Shown piece after piece: positions 10,039-23,611 of a DNA stretch of 64,000 bases. Below the pieces are notes generated by a model. That model did no database searches, had not been told where the DNA came from, and saw only the letters and a program-made list of their open reading frames with translations. Both the position numbers and the translations under genes were made by a program. Position 1 is the first letter of the stretch; every line of letters starts with the position of its first letter. This stretch comes from Biostraticola tofi (GTDB lineage Bacteria; Pseudomonadota; Gammaproteobacteria; Enterobacterales; Enterobacteriaceae): NCBI RefSeq assembly GCF_004343195.1, contig NZ_SMCR01000005.1, forward strand, positions 1 through 64,000, in the 5' to 3' direction.

Positions 10039-10554
10039 GTTTGCTTTTTATCAATAAATGATGCAAAAAACCGGCCGCGTTTTCAATGCTGCGATTATTT
10101 GGCCAAAATAATACCATTTCGAAAATGGTTCACTTAAATTTTACATGTCATTATCATCTTTATTTGGCTTTGGATTAGTATCTTTACTAATAATAACCAT
10201 GGTTAATATATGTAAGGAAAAATTTCGCCAGCTTAACTAAAACCGTCCGGCCCAAGATTAATAGTAATTAACGCTAGATGACATTCACCGCCAATAATGT
10301 CCATTTTATAAACTAAAAAATATAAGCCATTGTTTTTAATCTATATTAAGATGATTTATAAATGAGATTATTTAATTTTTCCAGGTCAAAGTAGAGGACG
10401 GATGCGGATTATATGTGATCAAGTGCACAGTTTCGTCGGTGATAATTCACCAAGCACAATCGTTATAGGCGTGTTATCATTCTGCCGTTTTCTGGGTGAA
10501 AAACGTGAAAACCAGGATATTTAAATTATTGTTCACCTTTTCGCTACTTATCGA
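10039..10554. other. Long AT-rich gene-free region before the atp operon
   Basis: About 520 bases with no supportable gene. The middle part (about 10100-10380) is strongly AT-rich with scattered short A and T tracts. It contains a CRP-like site (listed separately) but no terminator with a T-run after rsmG. A similarly long gap separates rsmG and atpI in E. coli. Confidence 0.6.
10411..10432. promoter_or_regulatory. Candidate CRP-binding site
   Basis: TGTGA-TCAAGT-GCACA matches the CRP consensus TGTGA-N6-TCACA at nine of ten core positions, and the flanking AT bases fit too. Its centre is about 168 bases upstream of the likely atpI transcript start, too far for simple activation of that promoter. 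It may serve a second upstream promoter or be fortuitous. Confidence 0.45.
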
Positions 10555-10582
10555 TTGAATTCGTAGCATCGAACCGTATAAT
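10555..10582 (+). promoter_or_regulatory. Promoter of the atp operon
   Basis: TTGAAT, a 16-base spacer and a perfect TATAAT lie about 90 bases upstream of the chosen atpI start. They match the position and quality of the main E. coli atp promoter. Confidence 0.7.
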
Positions 10583-10673
10583 TTGCACGTTTTTCACCGC
10601 TTGACTCATGGCCTCAAAGGCAGTTTTATACACATTCCATCTTGGCCGAGCGGGTATGGAGAACAGAAAAGTC

Positions 10674-11884
<1,211 letters not shown>

Positions 11885-11904
11885 TTTTTTTCACATTACT
11901 ACTG

Positions 11905-12174
<270 letters not shown>

Positions 12175-12232
12175 TTTTGACTACAGCTTTTACAAGAACA
12201 TCAATCGTTAACTTGATAAGAGGCATTGTGCT

Positions 12233-12703
12233 GTGAATCTTAACGCAACAATCCTCGGCCAGACCATCGCGTTTGTCCTGTTTGTCCTGTTCTGCATGAA
12301 GTATGTATGGCCGCCGCTTATCGCTGCCATTGAGAAGCGTCAGTCGGAAATCGCTGATGGCCTCGCTTCTGCAGAGCGTGCCAAGAAAGACCTGGATATA
12401 GCGCAAGCCGATGCGACCGATCATCTGAAGAAAGCCAAAGCCGACGCCCAGGTAATCATTGAGCAAGCTAACAAACGTAAAGCTCAGATTATGGATGAAG
12501 CCAAAGCTGAAGCAGAAGAAGAACGTAACAAAATCGTAGCGCAAGCGCAGGCTGAAATCGATGCCGAACGCAAACGTGCTCGCGAAGAGTTACGTAAACA
12601 AGTCGCCATGCTGGCTTTAGCGGGTGCCGAGAAGATTATCGAACGTTCCGTGGATGAAGCTGCCAACAGCGACATCGTAGATAAACTGGTCGCTGAACTG
12701 TAA
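12233..12703 (+). CDS. atpF: F1Fo ATP synthase subunit b
   Basis: A 156-residue peripheral-stalk subunit: one N-terminal membrane helix (about 5-25, [20 protein letters not shown]), then a long charged coiled coil rich in Ala, Glu, Lys and Arg, ending in the delta-contacting [17 protein letters not shown]. The start codon is GTG, as in E. coli, preceded by AGAGG. A homodimer clamps F1 to subunit a. Confidence 0.98.
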   Translation: MNLNATILGQTIAFVLFVLFCMKYVWPPLIAAIEKRQSEIADGLASAERAKKDLDIAQADATDHLKKAKADAQVIIEQANKRKAQIMDEAKAEAEEERNKIVAQAQAEIDAERKRAREELRKQVAMLALAGAEKIIERSVDEAANSDIVDKLVAEL

Positions 12704-12717
12704 GGAGGGAGGGGCTG

Positions 12718-13251
12718 ATGTCTGAATTGGTTACGGTAGCTCGCCCCTACGCCAAAGCAGCTTTTGACTTTGCTGTTGAGCACCAAAGCGTTGAACAATG
12801 GCAGAATATGCTGACGTTCTGCGCCGAGGTCAGCCGCAACGATCAGATGGCTGAACTGTTGTCGGGTGCGGTTGCACCGGAACAACTATCGGAAACGTTT
12901 ATCGCGGTTTGTGGTGAGCAACTCGACCCGGCGGGCCAGAACCTGATAAAGGTCATGGCCGAAAATAGACGCCTGGCAGTATTGCCGGAAGTGCTGGAAC
13001 AGTTTATTCATCTGCGCGCCGCGCTGGAATCGACTGTGGAGGTGGACGTCATTTCCGCCAGCACACTGAAACAAGAGCAACTGGCGAAAATTACTGCCGC
13101 GATGGAACAACGTCTGTCACGCAAAGTTAAGCTGAATTGCAAAATCGACAAGTCTGTAATGGCCGGCGTTATTATTCGCGCAGGCGACATGGTGATTGAT
13201 GGCAGCGTACGCGGCCGTCTAGAACGCCTGGCAGACGTCTTGCAGTCTTAA
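12718..13251 (+). CDS. atpH: F1Fo ATP synthase subunit delta
   Basis: A 177-residue subunit linking the b dimer to the top of F1. The conserved start [18 protein letters not shown] and the C-terminal [22 protein letters not shown] identify the OSCP/delta family. It begins 14 bases after atpF, with AAGGAGGGAGG as a very strong ribosome site. Confidence 0.98.
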   Translation: MSELVTVARPYAKAAFDFAVEHQSVEQWQNMLTFCAEVSRNDQMAELLSGAVAPEQLSETFIAVCGEQLDPAGQNLIKVMAENRRLAVLPEVLEQFIHLRAALESTVEVDVISASTLKQEQLAKITAAMEQRLSRKVKLNCKIDKSVMAGVIIRAGDMVIDGSVRGRLERLADVLQS

Positions 13252-13263
13252 GGGGACTGGAGC

Positions 13264-14805
13264 ATGCAACTGAATTCCACCGAAATCAGCGAACTGATCA
13301 AGCAGCGCATTGCTCAGTTCAATGTAGTGAGCGAAGCTCACAATGAAGGTACCATTGTTTCCGTCAGCGACGGGATCATCCGTATTCATGGTTTGGCTGA
13401 TGTCATGCAGGGCGAGATGATTGCCCTGCCCGGTAACCGTTTTGCGATCGCCCTGAACCTGGAACGCGACTCTGTCGGCGCCGTGGTCATGGGTCCGTAT
13501 GCGGATCTGGCCGAAGGCGTGAAGGTCAAATGTACCGGCCGTATCCTGGAAGTTCCGGTTGGCCGTGGCCTGCTTGGCCGCGTAGTCAACACGCTGGGCG
13601 CGCCGATCGATGGCAAAGGCGTTCTGGAGCACGACGGCTTTGCCGCTGTTGAATCTATCGCTCCGGGCGTTATCGAACGCCAATCGGTAGATGAGCCAGT
13701 ACAGACCGGATATAAATCCGTTGATGCCATGATTCCAATCGGCCGTGGCCAGCGTGAACTTATCATCGGCGACCGTCAGACCGGTAAATCCGCACTGGCA
13801 ATCGATGCCATCATCAACCAGCGCGATTCCGGCATCAAATGTATTTATGTCGCTATCGGTCAAAAAGCCTCCACTATCGCCAACGTCGTGCGTAAGCTGG
13901 AAGAGCATAACGCTCTGGCCAATACGATTATCGTGGTCGCCACCGCGTCGGAATCAGCCGCACTGCAATATCTGGCGCCTTATTCCGGCTGTGCCATGGG
14001 TGAATACTTCCGTGACCGCGGTGAAGACGCACTGATCATTTATGATGATTTGTCCAAGCAGGCTGTGGCGTATCGCCAGATCTCCCTGCTGCTGCGTCGT
14101 CCGCCAGGCCGTGAAGCTTATCCTGGCGATGTCTTTTACCTCCACTCCCGTCTGCTGGAACGCGCATCGCGCGTAAGCGCCGACTACGTGGAAGCATTCA
14201 CCAAAGGTGAAGTCAAAGGTAAAACCGGTTCACTGACGGCGCTGCCGATCATCGAAACCCAGGCGGGCGACGTCTCCGCGTTCGTTCCGACCAACGTGAT
14301 TTCAATCACCGATGGTCAGATCTTCCTGGAGTCAAACCTGTTCAACGCCGGTATTCGTCCTGCGGTCAACCCGGGTATTTCTGTTTCTCGTGTGGGCGGT
14401 GCCGCGCAGACGAAAATAATGAAAAAACTGTCTGGTGGTATTCGTACCGCTCTGGCTCAGTATCGTGAACTGGCGGCATTCTCCCAGTTTGCCTCTGACC
14501 TGGACGATGCGACCCGGAAGCAGTTGAATCACGGACAGAAAGTAACCGAGCTTCTGAAACAGAAACAGTATGCTCCGATGTCAGTTGCCGAGCAGTCACT
14601 GGTGCTGTTTGCGGCGGAACGTGGTTTCCTGGAAGATGTCGACCTGACAAAGGTGGGTGATTTCGAAGCCGCGCTTCTGGCCTATGTTGATCGCGAGCAT
14701 GGCGAGTTGATGCAACAAATCAACCAGACAGGTGCTTACAACGATGAAATCGAAGGCAAGCTGAAAGGCATCCTCGATACATTCAAAGCAACTCAGTCCT
14801 GGTAA
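13264..14805 (+). CDS. atpA: F1Fo ATP synthase subunit alpha
   Basis: A 513-residue non-catalytic nucleotide-binding subunit, the same length as E. coli AtpA. The P-loop is GDRQTGKS (about 169-176), followed by [11 protein letters not shown]. The arginine-finger region [10 protein letters not shown] and the C-terminus [14 protein letters not shown] are intact. It starts 12 bases after atpH with AGGGGA upstream. Confidence 0.99.
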   Translation: MQLNSTEISELIKQRIAQFNVVSEAHNEGTIVSVSDGIIRIHGLADVMQGEMIALPGNRFAIALNLERDSVGAVVMGPYADLAEGVKVKCTGRILEVPVGRGLLGRVVNTLGAPIDGKGVLEHDGFAAVESIAPGVIERQSVDEPVQTGYKSVDAMIPIGRGQRELIIGDRQTGKSALAIDAIINQRDSGIKCIYVAIGQKASTIANVVRKLEEHNALANTIIVVATASESAALQYLAPYSGCAMGEYFRDRGEDALIIYDDLSKQAVAYRQISLLLRRPPGREAYPGDVFYLHSRLLERASRVSADYVEAFTKGEVKGKTGSLTALPIIETQAGDVSAFVPTNVISITDGQIFLESNLFNAGIRPAVNPGISVSRVGGAAQTKIMKKLSGGIRTALAQYRELAAFSQFASDLDDATRKQLNHGQKVTELLKQKQYAPMSVAEQSLVLFAAERGFLEDVDLTKVGDFEAALLAYVDREHGELMQQINQTGAYNDEIEGKLKGILDTFKATQSW

Positions 14806-14856
14806 CGCCGAATGGCCTGCGATAAGCGGGCCATAAAGCAATGAGGAGAAGCAGAG

Positions 14857-15720
14857 ATGGCCGGCGCAAAAGAGATACGTAGTAAGATCGCCAGCGTTCA
14901 AAACACGCAGAAGATCACCAAAGCGATGGAGATGGTCGCCGCCTCCAAAATGCGTAAATCGCAGGAGCGCATGGCGTCCAGCCGTCCTTATGCAGATACC
15001 ATGCGCAAAGTGATTGGTCACCTTGCGCTGGGAAATCTGGAATATAAGCACCCTTACCTCGAAGAACGCGATATCAAGCGTGTCGGGTATCTGGTGGTGT
15101 CAACCGACCGCGGTCTTGCCGGTGGCCTGAACATCAATCTGTTCAAAAAGCTGCTGTCGGACATGAAGGGCTGGAGTGAGAAAGGTGTTGAAACGGAATT
15201 GGCGCTTATCGGTTCCAAAGCCGTGTCTTTCTTCAACTCGGTCGGCAGTAACATAGTTGCCCAGGTTACCGGCATGGGGGATAACCCCACCCTGTCGGAA
15301 TTGATCGGTCCGGTAAAAGTCATGCTGCAAGCGTATGATGAAGGCCGCCTGGACAAGCTCTATATTGTCAGCAATAAATTCGTCAATACCATGTCTCAGG
15401 TACCACAGCTTGTGCAAATCCTCCCGCTCCCGCCTGCGGAAGAGGAAGATTTGAAAGCCAAGTCCTGGGATTACCTGTACGAGCCTGATCCTAAGTCGCT
15501 GCTGGATACCCTGCTGCGTCGCTATGTAGAATCACAGGTTTACCAGGGCGTCGTTGAAAACCTGGCCAGCGAACAGGCCGCACGAATGGTAGCGATGAAA
15601 GCCGCAACGGATAACGGCGGCAGCCTGATCAAAGAGCTGCAACTGGTTTACAACAAGGCTCGTCAGACCAGCATCACTCAGGAACTCACCGAGATCGTTT
15701 CGGGAGCCGCCGCGGTTTAG
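14857..15720 (+). CDS. atpG: F1Fo ATP synthase subunit gamma
   Basis: A 287-residue central-shaft subunit. The N-terminal helix [20 protein letters not shown] and the C-terminal helix ending in [19 protein letters not shown] form the rotor coiled coil. The atpA-atpG gap carries a small hairpin (ATGGCC at 14812-14817 pairing with GGCCAT at 14829-14834), followed by a strong GAGGAG ribosome site. Confidence 0.99.
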   Translation: MAGAKEIRSKIASVQNTQKITKAMEMVAASKMRKSQERMASSRPYADTMRKVIGHLALGNLEYKHPYLEERDIKRVGYLVVSTDRGLAGGLNINLFKKLLSDMKGWSEKGVETELALIGSKAVSFFNSVGSNIVAQVTGMGDNPTLSELIGPVKVMLQAYDEGRLDKLYIVSNKFVNTMSQVPQLVQILPLPPAEEEDLKAKSWDYLYEPDPKSLLDTLLRRYVESQVYQGVVENLASEQAARMVAMKAATDNGGSLIKELQLVYNKARQTSITQELTEIVSGAAAV

Positions 15721-15725
15721 GTTAG

Positions 15726-17135
<1,410 letters not shown>

Positions 17136-17155
17136 CGTTGTGAGAGGAGGGTGAC

Positions 17156-17578
17156 ATGGCTGCAAATACTTACCATCTGGATGTCGTCAGTGCCGAACAG
17201 AAAATGTTCTCCGGCCTGGTCGAGAAAATCCAGGTGACGGGTAGCGAAGGTGAACTGGGTATCTATCCCGGTCACGCCCCGCTTCTCACTGCCATTAAGC
17301 CCGGTATGGTGCGTATTGTTAAGCAGCATGGTGATGATGAGTATATCTACCTTTCAGGGGGTATTCTCGAGGTGCAACCCAGCGCCGTCACCGTACTGGC
17401 CGATACCGCCATTCGTGGCAAGGATCTTGATGAGGCAAGGGCAATGGAGTCCAAGCGTATGGCGGAAGAGCACATCAATAATTCACATGGTGATATTGAT
17501 TATGCTCAGGCGTCTGCTGAACTTTCCAAAGCCTTGGCGAAATTGCGCGTCATTGAATTGACCCGAAAAACAATGTAA
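17156..17578 (+). CDS. atpC: F1Fo ATP synthase subunit epsilon
   Basis: A 140-residue rotor subunit: an N-terminal beta sandwich (about 1-85, with the conserved [19 protein letters not shown]) and a C-terminal helical hairpin that can extend into F1 and inhibit ATP hydrolysis. It is the last gene of the atp operon, with AGAGGAGGG upstream, and is followed at once by a strong terminator. Confidence 0.98.
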   Translation: MAANTYHLDVVSAEQKMFSGLVEKIQVTGSEGELGIYPGHAPLLTAIKPGMVRIVKQHGDDEYIYLSGGILEVQPSAVTVLADTAIRGKDLDEARAMESKRMAEEHINNSHGDIDYAQASAELSKALAKLRVIELTRKTM

Positions 17579-17596
17579 TCAAGAAGAAAGGCTCTG

Positions 17597-17627
17597 AAAA
17601 GCCAGTCATCAATGACTGGCTTTTTTT
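17597..17627 (+). terminator. Rho-independent terminator of the atp operon
   Basis: AAGCCAGTCAT pairs with ATGACTGGCTT across a two-base loop, followed by an unbroken run of seven T. It lies 18 bases after the atpC stop. Confidence 0.93.
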
Positions 17628-17988
17628 ATGCTTTTTTTATGCTTTTTTTCGGCTATAGGCCCCGGCTTCCCCTCTACCTGCCTTTTCCACTTGCCTCTTT
17701 TTGATCTCTTGATTTGCTGCCGGACAGCAGGATTTACCTACTCTTATTTTATTATATTAAATAAGTAACCTGCAGCTACTGCGGTTGTCAGCGTCGTTTG
17801 CAAAAATAAACGGTGAAAAGCGTCTTATATTCACGACAGTGTGCTGCACAAACGCCCATACGTTGCTAAAAAGTTAGCGGAAATTGGCTGGAAGAGCCGA
17901 TAATGTATTTTTCGTCCCAAAATATGTAGTAATCCGTTCAGTGAACGGGTTTACTTTCGACAAATAAATTTGATTCATCAGGATGGTT
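17628..17988. other. atpC-glmU intergenic region
   Basis: About 360 bases without a gene. Just after the terminator the sequence ATGCTTTTTTT is repeated, which could act as back-up termination. The remainder should hold the glmUS promoter and NagC sites. Only one symmetric candidate operator was recognised, and no clear -35/-10 pair. Confidence 0.5.
17744..17764. promoter_or_regulatory. Candidate NagC-type operator upstream of glmU
   Basis: TTATTT and AAATAA form the ends of a 21-base AT-rich inverted repeat about 225 bases before glmU. In E. coli NagC activates glmUS from sites with TTATTT/AAATAA half-sites upstream of glmU. The central CG usual in NagC boxes is absent, so the call is tentative. 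Confidence 0.35.
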
Positions 17989-19365
17989 ATGTCGAATCGA
18001 GTGATAAGCGTGGTTATCCTTGCCGCAGGCAAAGGCACCCGAATGTATTCCGAGCTGCCCAAGGTGTTGCACACCCTTGCCGGCAAGCCCCTGGTGCAGC
18101 ATGTGATTGACGCCGCCCAGCAATCAGGCGCAGAGCGTATTCATCTGGTTTACGGTCACGGCGGTGAACTGCTCAAAACCACGCTGGCTGATAAACAGTC
18201 CGATCTCGGCTGGGTTTTGCAGGACCGCCAGTTGGGGACCGGCCATGCAGTACAGCAAGCGATACCCTGTCTGCATGATGAAGAAGACGTGCTTATTCTT
18301 TATGGCGATGTACCGCTGATTTCACCTGCCACCCTCGAACGTTTACTGGCAGCCAAACCCGCCGGCGGTATAGGCCTGCTGACGGTAAGCCTGGACGATC
18401 CCAGCGGCTATGGCCGCATCATCCGGCAGAATGACCAGATTAGCGGCATCGTTGAACAGAAAGACGCGTCAGCCGAACAACTGCTGATTAACGAAATCAA
18501 CACCGGCATCCTGGTGGCCGGCGGCGCGGATCTGAAACGGTGGCTGGGCCAACTGACAAACGACAACAGCCAGGGCGAATATTACCTGACTGACATTATC
18601 AGTCTGGCCTGGCAGGAAGGCCGGATGATTACCGCCGTCAACCCTGAGCGACTGAGCGAGGTGGAAGGGGTCAATAATCGTCTGCAGCTCTCGCGGCTGG
18701 AGCGGATGTATCAGCAGGAACAGGCTGAGCGGTTATTGCTTGCCGGCGTGATGTTAAACGATCCGGCTCGCTTCGACCTGAGAGGCGAGCTGGTGCACGG
18801 CCGCGATGTCACTATTGATACCAATGTCATCATCGAAGGCAGAGTGGTGTTGGGCGATGGCGTCGTTATCGGCAGCGGCTGCATCTTGAAGAATTGTGAG
18901 ATTGGCGATCATGCCGAAATAAGCCCATACAGCGTCATTGAAGACGCGCTAGTCGCCGCCAAATGCACCGTCGGTCCTTTTGCTCGCCTGCGGCCCGGCA
19001 CTTGTCTGGCTGAAGGGGTCCATATCGGTAATTTTGTCGAAACCAAAAAAGCCCGGTTGGGTAAAGGTACCAAAGCCGGCCATCTGTCCTACCTTGGCGA
19101 TGCCGACATCGGCAGTGGGGTAAACATTGGTGCCGGTACCATCACCTGCAATTACGATGGCGTCAATAAAAGTAAAACCATCATTGGCGATGACGTTTTT
19201 GTCGGTTCCGATACGCAGTTTGTCGCCCCGGTAACTATCGGTGAAGGCGCAACCCTGGGTGCCGGCACCACGGTGACCCGCGATGTAGGAGAGCATGAGC
19301 TGGTGCTCAGCCGGGTCCGGCAATTTACCGTGCCTGACTGGCAGCGTCCGGTGAAAAAGTCGTGA
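17989..19365 (+). CDS. glmU: Bifunctional UDP-GlcNAc pyrophosphorylase / glucosamine-1-P acetyltransferase GlmU
   Basis: A 458-residue trimeric enzyme making UDP-GlcNAc for peptidoglycan and LPS. The N-terminal uridyltransferase carries [18 protein letters not shown] (about 12-29) and LYGDVPLI. The C-terminal left-handed beta helix of hexapeptide repeats (about 250-450) carries [13 protein letters not shown] and [13 protein letters not shown] with the acetyltransferase active site. ATG 17989 is used rather than 17983 because the AGGA at 17980-17983 then has normal spacing. It is co-transcribed with glmS. Confidence 0.97.
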   Translation: MSNRVISVVILAAGKGTRMYSELPKVLHTLAGKPLVQHVIDAAQQSGAERIHLVYGHGGELLKTTLADKQSDLGWVLQDRQLGTGHAVQQAIPCLHDEEDVLILYGDVPLISPATLERLLAAKPAGGIGLLTVSLDDPSGYGRIIRQNDQISGIVEQKDASAEQLLINEINTGILVAGGADLKRWLGQLTNDNSQGEYYLTDIISLAWQEGRMITAVNPERLSEVEGVNNRLQLSRLERMYQQEQAERLLLAGVMLNDPARFDLRGELVHGRDVTIDTNVIIEGRVVLGDGVVIGSGCILKNCEIGDHAEISPYSVIEDALVAAKCTVGPFARLRPGTCLAEGVHIGNFVETKKARLGKGTKAGHLSYLGDADIGSGVNIGAGTITCNYDGVNKSKTIIGDDVFVGSDTQFVAPVTIGEGATLGAGTTVTRDVGEHELVLSRVRQFTVPDWQRPVKKS

Positions 19366-19372
19366 TCAGTCC

Positions 19373-19429
19373 CCGCCCTCTCTGAGGGCGGCTTTATCAG
19401 CTATTTTTCTGAAAGTCGCTGATAAAGCC
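19373..19429 (+). promoter_or_regulatory. glmU-glmS intercistronic hairpins
   Basis: Two stems stand back to back: CCGCCCTC/GAGGGCGG (19373-19391, three-base loop) and a perfect 12-pair stem GGCTTTATCAGC/GCTGATAAAGCC (19390-19401 with 19418-19429, 16-base loop). They share two bases, so they cannot both be fully formed. In E. coli RNase E cuts the glmUS mRNA near the glmU stop, and the sRNA GlmZ opens the glmS leader. This region is the natural counterpart, but a GlmZ pairing site was not identified. Confidence 0.6.
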
Positions 19430-19503
19430 GATTTACGCGAAATAGACCCGATTAATATCATCGAAACGGTTAAGTCATGCCGTTCAAATTAGGAACAAGT
19501 CAG

Positions 19504-21336
19504 ATGTGTGGAATTGTAGGCGCAGTAGCGCAACGTGATATTGCCGAAATCCTGTTGGAAGGGTTACGTCGCCTGGAGTATCGGGGATATGACTCCGCTG
19601 GTTTGGCGGTAGTGGATAATGAAGGACATCTGCAGCGCCTGCGGCGGGTGGGCAAGGTCAGTGCGTTGTCCAGTGCGGCTGAGCAGCATCCTCTCAAGGG
19701 CGGCACCGGCATCGCTCACACCCGCTGGGCTACTCATGGCGAGCCTTCCGAAGTGAATGCCCATCCCCATGTATCCGATCACATCGTGGTGGTCCATAAC
19801 GGCATCATTGAAAATCATGAGCCGCTGCGGGAAATCCTGATTGAGCGCGGCTACCGTTTTGTCAGCGAAACCGACACCGAAGTGATTGCCCATCTGGTGC
19901 ATTGGGAACAGCGCCAGGCCGGCGGCACTCTGGCTGAAGTGGTATTAAGGGTTATTCCTCAGCTTCGCGGCGCCTATGGTGCTGTGATTATGGACAGCGA
20001 AGACCCGAGTGTGCTGGTTGCGGCCCGGTCAGGCAGCCCGTTGGTAATCGGACGCGGGGTAGGTGAAAATTTCCTCGCTTCGGATCAGCTGGCGCTGTTA
20101 CCGGTCACCCGGCGGTTTATGTTCCTCGAAGAGGGTGACATTGCCGAGGTAACCCGTCGCACGGTCAAGGTCTGGGATAAGCAGGGTAATCCAGCCGAGC
20201 GTGCCGAGATAGAATCCCAGGTAAAATATGACGCCGGTGATAAAGGCCTGTATCGCCACTATATGCAAAAAGAGATTTACGAGCAGCCTCAGGCGATCAA
20301 AAATACCCTCGAAGGCCGGTTCAATCATGGCGAAATAACGCTGGCGGAGTTGGGTGCCGGCGCTGATGAACTGCTGTCGAAAGTACAGCATGTGCAAATC
20401 ATTGCCTGCGGTACTTCTTACCATTCCGCCATGGTATCGCGCTACTGGTTCGAAGCCTTGGCTGGCGTGCCTTGCGATGTGGAAATTGCGTCGGAATTTC
20501 GCTATCGCAAAGCAGCGGTCCGTCCCGGCAGCCTGCTCATCACCCTGTCCCAGTCTGGTGAAACCGCCGATACTTTGGCTGCATTGCGCCTGACCAAATC
20601 GCTGGGCTACCTGGGATCGCTGGCCATCTGTAATGTGGCGGGCTCGTCCCTGGTGCGGGAGTCGGACTTGTCATTGATGACCCGGGCCGGTACGGAAATC
20701 GGCGTGGCATCAACCAAAGCATTTACCACCCAGTTGACCGTGCTGCTGATGCTGGTGGCGCGCATCGGTCGCCTTAAAGGCACTGATAAGCAGATTGAGG
20801 CGGATATTGTCCACGCCCTGCAGGCGTTGCCCAGCAGAATTGAACAGATGCTGTCGCTGGATAAGACCATCGAAGCGCTGGCCGAGGGTTTTTCCGACAA
20901 ACACCATGCGCTGTTCCTTGGCCGCGGCGATCTTTACCCGATAGCCATGGAAGGTGCGCTGAAACTGAAAGAGATCTCCTATATCCACGCTGAGGCTTAT
21001 GCCGCCGGAGAGCTCAAACACGGCCCGCTGGCGCTGATTGATGCCGATATGCCGGTGATAGTCATTGCGCCCAACAATGAGCTGCTGGAGAAGCTGAAAT
21101 CGAATATTGAGGAGGTGCGCGCCCGTGGTGGTCTGCTGTATGTCTTCGCCGAACAGAATGCCGGTTTCACCGAAAGCGAAAACATGAAGATTATTCCGCT
21201 GCCGCACGTGGAAGAAATCGTCGCTCCGATTTTCTATACCATCCCGATGCAGTTGCTGGCCTATCACATCGCGCTGATTAAAGGCACTGATGTGGATCAG
21301 CCGCGCAACCTGGCTAAATCGGTCACCGTCGAGTAA
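19504..21336 (+). CDS. glmS: Glutamine-fructose-6-phosphate aminotransferase GlmS
   Basis: A 610-codon enzyme (E. coli 609) that makes glucosamine-6-phosphate. The N-terminal glutaminase must begin with Met-Cys so that Cys becomes residue 1 after Met removal. [12 protein letters not shown] starts at 19504, and the nine upstream in-frame codons are therefore excluded. AGGA lies ten bases before the [12 protein letters not shown]-type residues ([14 protein letters not shown]) and two SIS domains ([18 protein letters not shown], then [11 protein letters not shown]) follow. The end is the conserved [15 protein letters not shown]. Confidence 0.98.
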   Translation: MCGIVGAVAQRDIAEILLEGLRRLEYRGYDSAGLAVVDNEGHLQRLRRVGKVSALSSAAEQHPLKGGTGIAHTRWATHGEPSEVNAHPHVSDHIVVVHNGIIENHEPLREILIERGYRFVSETDTEVIAHLVHWEQRQAGGTLAEVVLRVIPQLRGAYGAVIMDSEDPSVLVAARSGSPLVIGRGVGENFLASDQLALLPVTRRFMFLEEGDIAEVTRRTVKVWDKQGNPAERAEIESQVKYDAGDKGLYRHYMQKEIYEQPQAIKNTLEGRFNHGEITLAELGAGADELLSKVQHVQIIACGTSYHSAMVSRYWFEALAGVPCDVEIASEFRYRKAAVRPGSLLITLSQSGETADTLAALRLTKSLGYLGSLAICNVAGSSLVRESDLSLMTRAGTEIGVASTKAFTTQLTVLLMLVARIGRLKGTDKQIEADIVHALQALPSRIEQMLSLDKTIEALAEGFSDKHHALFLGRGDLYPIAMEGALKLKEISYIHAEAYAAGELKHGPLALIDADMPVIVIAPNNELLEKLKSNIEEVRARGGLLYVFAEQNAGFTESENMKIIPLPHVEEIVAPIFYTIPMQLLAYHIALIKGTDVDQPRNLAKSVTVE

Positions 21337-21343
21337 TATCTTC

Positions 21344-21369
21344 GACAGCGCCCCGGCCGGGGCGCTGTC
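21344..21369 (+). terminator. GC-rich perfect inverted repeat after glmS
   Basis: GACAGCGCCCCGG is followed directly by its exact complement CCGGGGCGCTGTC, eight bases after the glmS stop. No T-run follows, so it is either a transcript-stabilising stem or a Rho-assisted terminator. Confidence 0.5.
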
Positions 21370-21422
21370 GGCCAGGATAACCCAGCACTGGCTGCACTGC
21401 CTTATCCCGCCGTTTTCTCCTG

Positions 21423-21477
21423 TGTCACAAAAATGTCATATTAATGACATTTTACTGTCACCTGATTGTCCTATTTT
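21423..21477 (+). promoter_or_regulatory. Tandem Pho boxes and -10 of the pst operon
   Basis: Five PhoB half-sites are spaced exactly 11 bases apart: TGTCAC (21423), TGTCAT (21434), TGACAT (21445), TGTCAC (21456) and a weaker TTGTCC (21467). The first four make two adjacent Pho boxes, as at E. coli pstS. A -10-like TATTTT (21472-21477) is placed where PhoB replaces the -35 element. The operon should be induced under phosphate starvation. Confidence 0.9.
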
Positions 21478-21548
21478 CCTCCTGTCTACTGATTCACAAT
21501 CAACTAAAAATATGCAATGCCGAATGATAATATCCCACAGGAGGGATT

Positions 21549-22589
21549 ATGAAGCTCATGCGTAATACCGTTGCCAGCATCGTTGTTGCCACGTTCTCTC
21601 TGGCAAGCTTCTCTACTTTGGCCGCTGCCAGTCTGACCGGCGCCGGCGCTACTTTTCCCGCGCCAGTTTATGCGAAATGGGCGGATACCTATCAGAAAGA
21701 GAGCGGTGCCAAGATCAACTATCAGGGCATTGGTTCTTCAGGCGGCGTCAAGCAGATTATCGCCAATACCGTGGACTTCGGTGCTTCCGATGCGCCGTTG
21801 AGCGATGAAAAACTTAACGAAAGCGGCCTGTTCCAATTCCCGACGGTGATTGGCGGCGTCGTGCTGGCTATCAACGTAACGGGTGTCAAAACCGGCGAAT
21901 TGACGCTGGACGGTAAAACCCTGGGTGACATCTATCTGGGCACCATTAAAAAATGGAATGACCCGGCCATTGCCAAGCTTAACCCCGGTCTGAAACTGCC
22001 TGACCAGAACATTGCCGTCGTGCGCCGTGCCGACGGTTCGGGTACCTCATTTGTGTTTACCAGCTATCTGGCCAAAGTGAACTCGACCTGGAAAGACAAA
22101 ATTGGTGCCGGTTCAACGGTAAACTGGCCGGTTGGTCTGGGCGGCAAAGGCAATGACGGTATCGCCGCCTTTGTACAGCGTCTGCCGGGCGCTATCGGTT
22201 ATGTGGAGTATGCCTATGCCAAACAAAACAATCTGCCGTACACTCGTTTAATCTCCGCTGACGGCAAACCGGTGTCTCCGACTGAAGAAAGCTTCAGTGC
22301 AGCGGCCAAAGGAGCGAACTGGAAGGAGTCCTTCGCTCAGGACCTGACTAACCAGAAAGGCGATGATGCGTGGCCTATCACCTCTACGACCTTTATTCTG
22401 GTGCACAAAAAACAGACTAAACCAGAACAGGGCAAAGAAGTGCTGAAGTTCTTCGATTGGGCCTACATCAAGGGTGCTGACGAAGCGAATGCGCTGGATT
22501 ACGCCTCGCTGCCCAAAGAAGTGACCGACCAGATTCGTGCTGCCTGGAAAACAGAAATCAAAGACAGCAGCGGTAAAGCTATCTATTAA
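21549..22589 (+). CDS. pstS: Periplasmic phosphate-binding protein PstS
   Basis: A 346-residue substrate-binding protein of the high-affinity phosphate ABC transporter. A Sec signal peptide (about 1-26, [20 protein letters not shown] and on to LAAA) precedes [17 protein letters not shown]. The phosphate-binding residues lie in [16 protein letters not shown] and [11 protein letters not shown] strong AGGAGGG is six bases before the ATG. Confidence 0.98.
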   Translation: MKLMRNTVASIVVATFSLASFSTLAAASLTGAGATFPAPVYAKWADTYQKESGAKINYQGIGSSGGVKQIIANTVDFGASDAPLSDEKLNESGLFQFPTVIGGVVLAINVTGVKTGELTLDGKTLGDIYLGTIKKWNDPAIAKLNPGLKLPDQNIAVVRRADGSGTSFVFTSYLAKVNSTWKDKIGAGSTVNWPVGLGGKGNDGIAAFVQRLPGAIGYVEYAYAKQNNLPYTRLISADGKPVSPTEESFSAAAKGANWKESFAQDLTNQKGDDAWPITSTTFILVHKKQTKPEQGKEVLKFFDWAYIKGADEANALDYASLPKEVTDQIRAAWKTEIKDSSGKAIY

Positions 22590-22600
22590 TGAAGTCCAAG

Positions 22601-22626
22601 GCCCCCTTCGGAACCATGAAGGGGGC
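22601..22626 (+). promoter_or_regulatory. pstS-pstC intercistronic hairpin
   Basis: GCCCCCTTC pairs with GAAGGGGGC across an eight-base loop, directly after pstS. No T-run follows. It probably protects the pstS mRNA and lowers read-through, giving more binding protein than membrane subunits. Confidence 0.65.
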
Positions 22627-22651
22627 GTGACCCAACTAAAAGAGCAAATCT

Positions 22652-23611
22652 ATGGCTGACACTAAGCCGGTAATGCGCGCTCCCGGCAAAAAAGGTGACA
22701 TTATCTTCGCTGCTTTGGTCAGACTGGCGGCGATTGTTACGTTACTGCTGCTGGGCGGGATCATCGTTTCCCTGGTTGTGGCGTCCATGCCCAGTATTCA
22801 GAAGTTTGGCCTAGCCTTTCTCTGGACCAGGGAGTGGAACGCACCCGCCGGACAGTTCGGCGCTCTGGTGCCTATCTACGGCACACTGGTCACCTCCTTT
22901 ATCGCCCTGCTCATTGCTGTTCCGGTCAGTTTCGGTATCGCCCTTTTCCTGACAGAGCTGGCTCCAGGCTGGCTTAAGCGTCCTTTGGGGGTAGCCATTG
23001 AACTGCTGGCGGCTATTCCGAGTATTGTGTACGGCATGTGGGGGCTGTTTATTTTTGCGCCGCTGTTTGCCACCTATTTCCAGCAGCCGTTGGGCGATGT
23101 GATGTCGTCGGTGCCGTTTGTCGGCGCCCTGTTTCAAGGTCCGGCGTTCGGTATCGGTATCCTGGCCGCCGGGATCATCCTGGCGATCATGATAATTCCC
23201 TACATTGCGGCAGTAATGCGCGATGTATTCGAGCAAACGCCGGTATTGATGAAAGAATCGGCCTACGGCATCGGCTGCACCACCTGGGAAGTCATCTGGC
23301 GCATCGTGCTGCCGTTCACCAAAAATGGCGTCATTGGCGGCATTATGCTGGGCCTTGGCCGTGCGCTGGGTGAAACCATGGCGGTCACTTTCATCATCGG
23401 CAATACCTACCAGCTCGACAGCGTTTCCCTGTTTATGCCCGGTAACAGTATCACTTCGGCACTGGCCAACGAGTTCGCCGAAGCGGAGGAAGGTCTGCAC
23501 ACCGCCGCCTTGATGGAGCTGGGACTGATTTTGTTTGTTATTACCTTTATCGTGCTGGCCTGCTCCAAATTCATGATTTTGCGGCTGGCTAAAAATGAAG
23601 GGGCTAAATAA
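22652..23611 (+). CDS. pstC: Phosphate ABC transporter permease PstC
   Basis: A 319-residue inner-membrane permease with six predicted helices. The EAA loop that contacts PstB is [23 protein letters not shown] (about 210-230), seen as ESAYGIG and [10 protein letters not shown]. Its stop codon overlaps the start of pstA by one base (TAATG), which couples translation. Confidence 0.98.
   Translation: MADTKPVMRAPGKKGDIIFAALVRLAAIVTLLLLGGIIVSLVVASMPSIQKFGLAFLWTREWNAPAGQFGALVPIYGTLVTSFIALLIAVPVSFGIALFLTELAPGWLKRPLGVAIELLAAIPSIVYGMWGLFIFAPLFATYFQQPLGDVMSSVPFVGALFQGPAFGIGILAAGIILAIMIIPYIAAVMRDVFEQTPVLMKESAYGIGCTTWEVIWRIVLPFTKNGVIGGIMLGLGRALGETMAVTFIIGNTYQLDSVSLFMPGNSITSALANEFAEAEEGLHTAALMELGLILFVITFIVLACSKFMILRLAKNEGAK

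Noticed and set aside
17621-17650. Tandem ATGCTTTTTTT repeat as a functional repeat array
   Set aside because: Only two units; simplest explanation is the T-tract of the atp terminator duplicated by slippage.
22811-23500. 229-codon minus-strand ORF opposite pstC
   Set aside because: Antisense to conserved pstC, low-complexity composition and no ribosome site.
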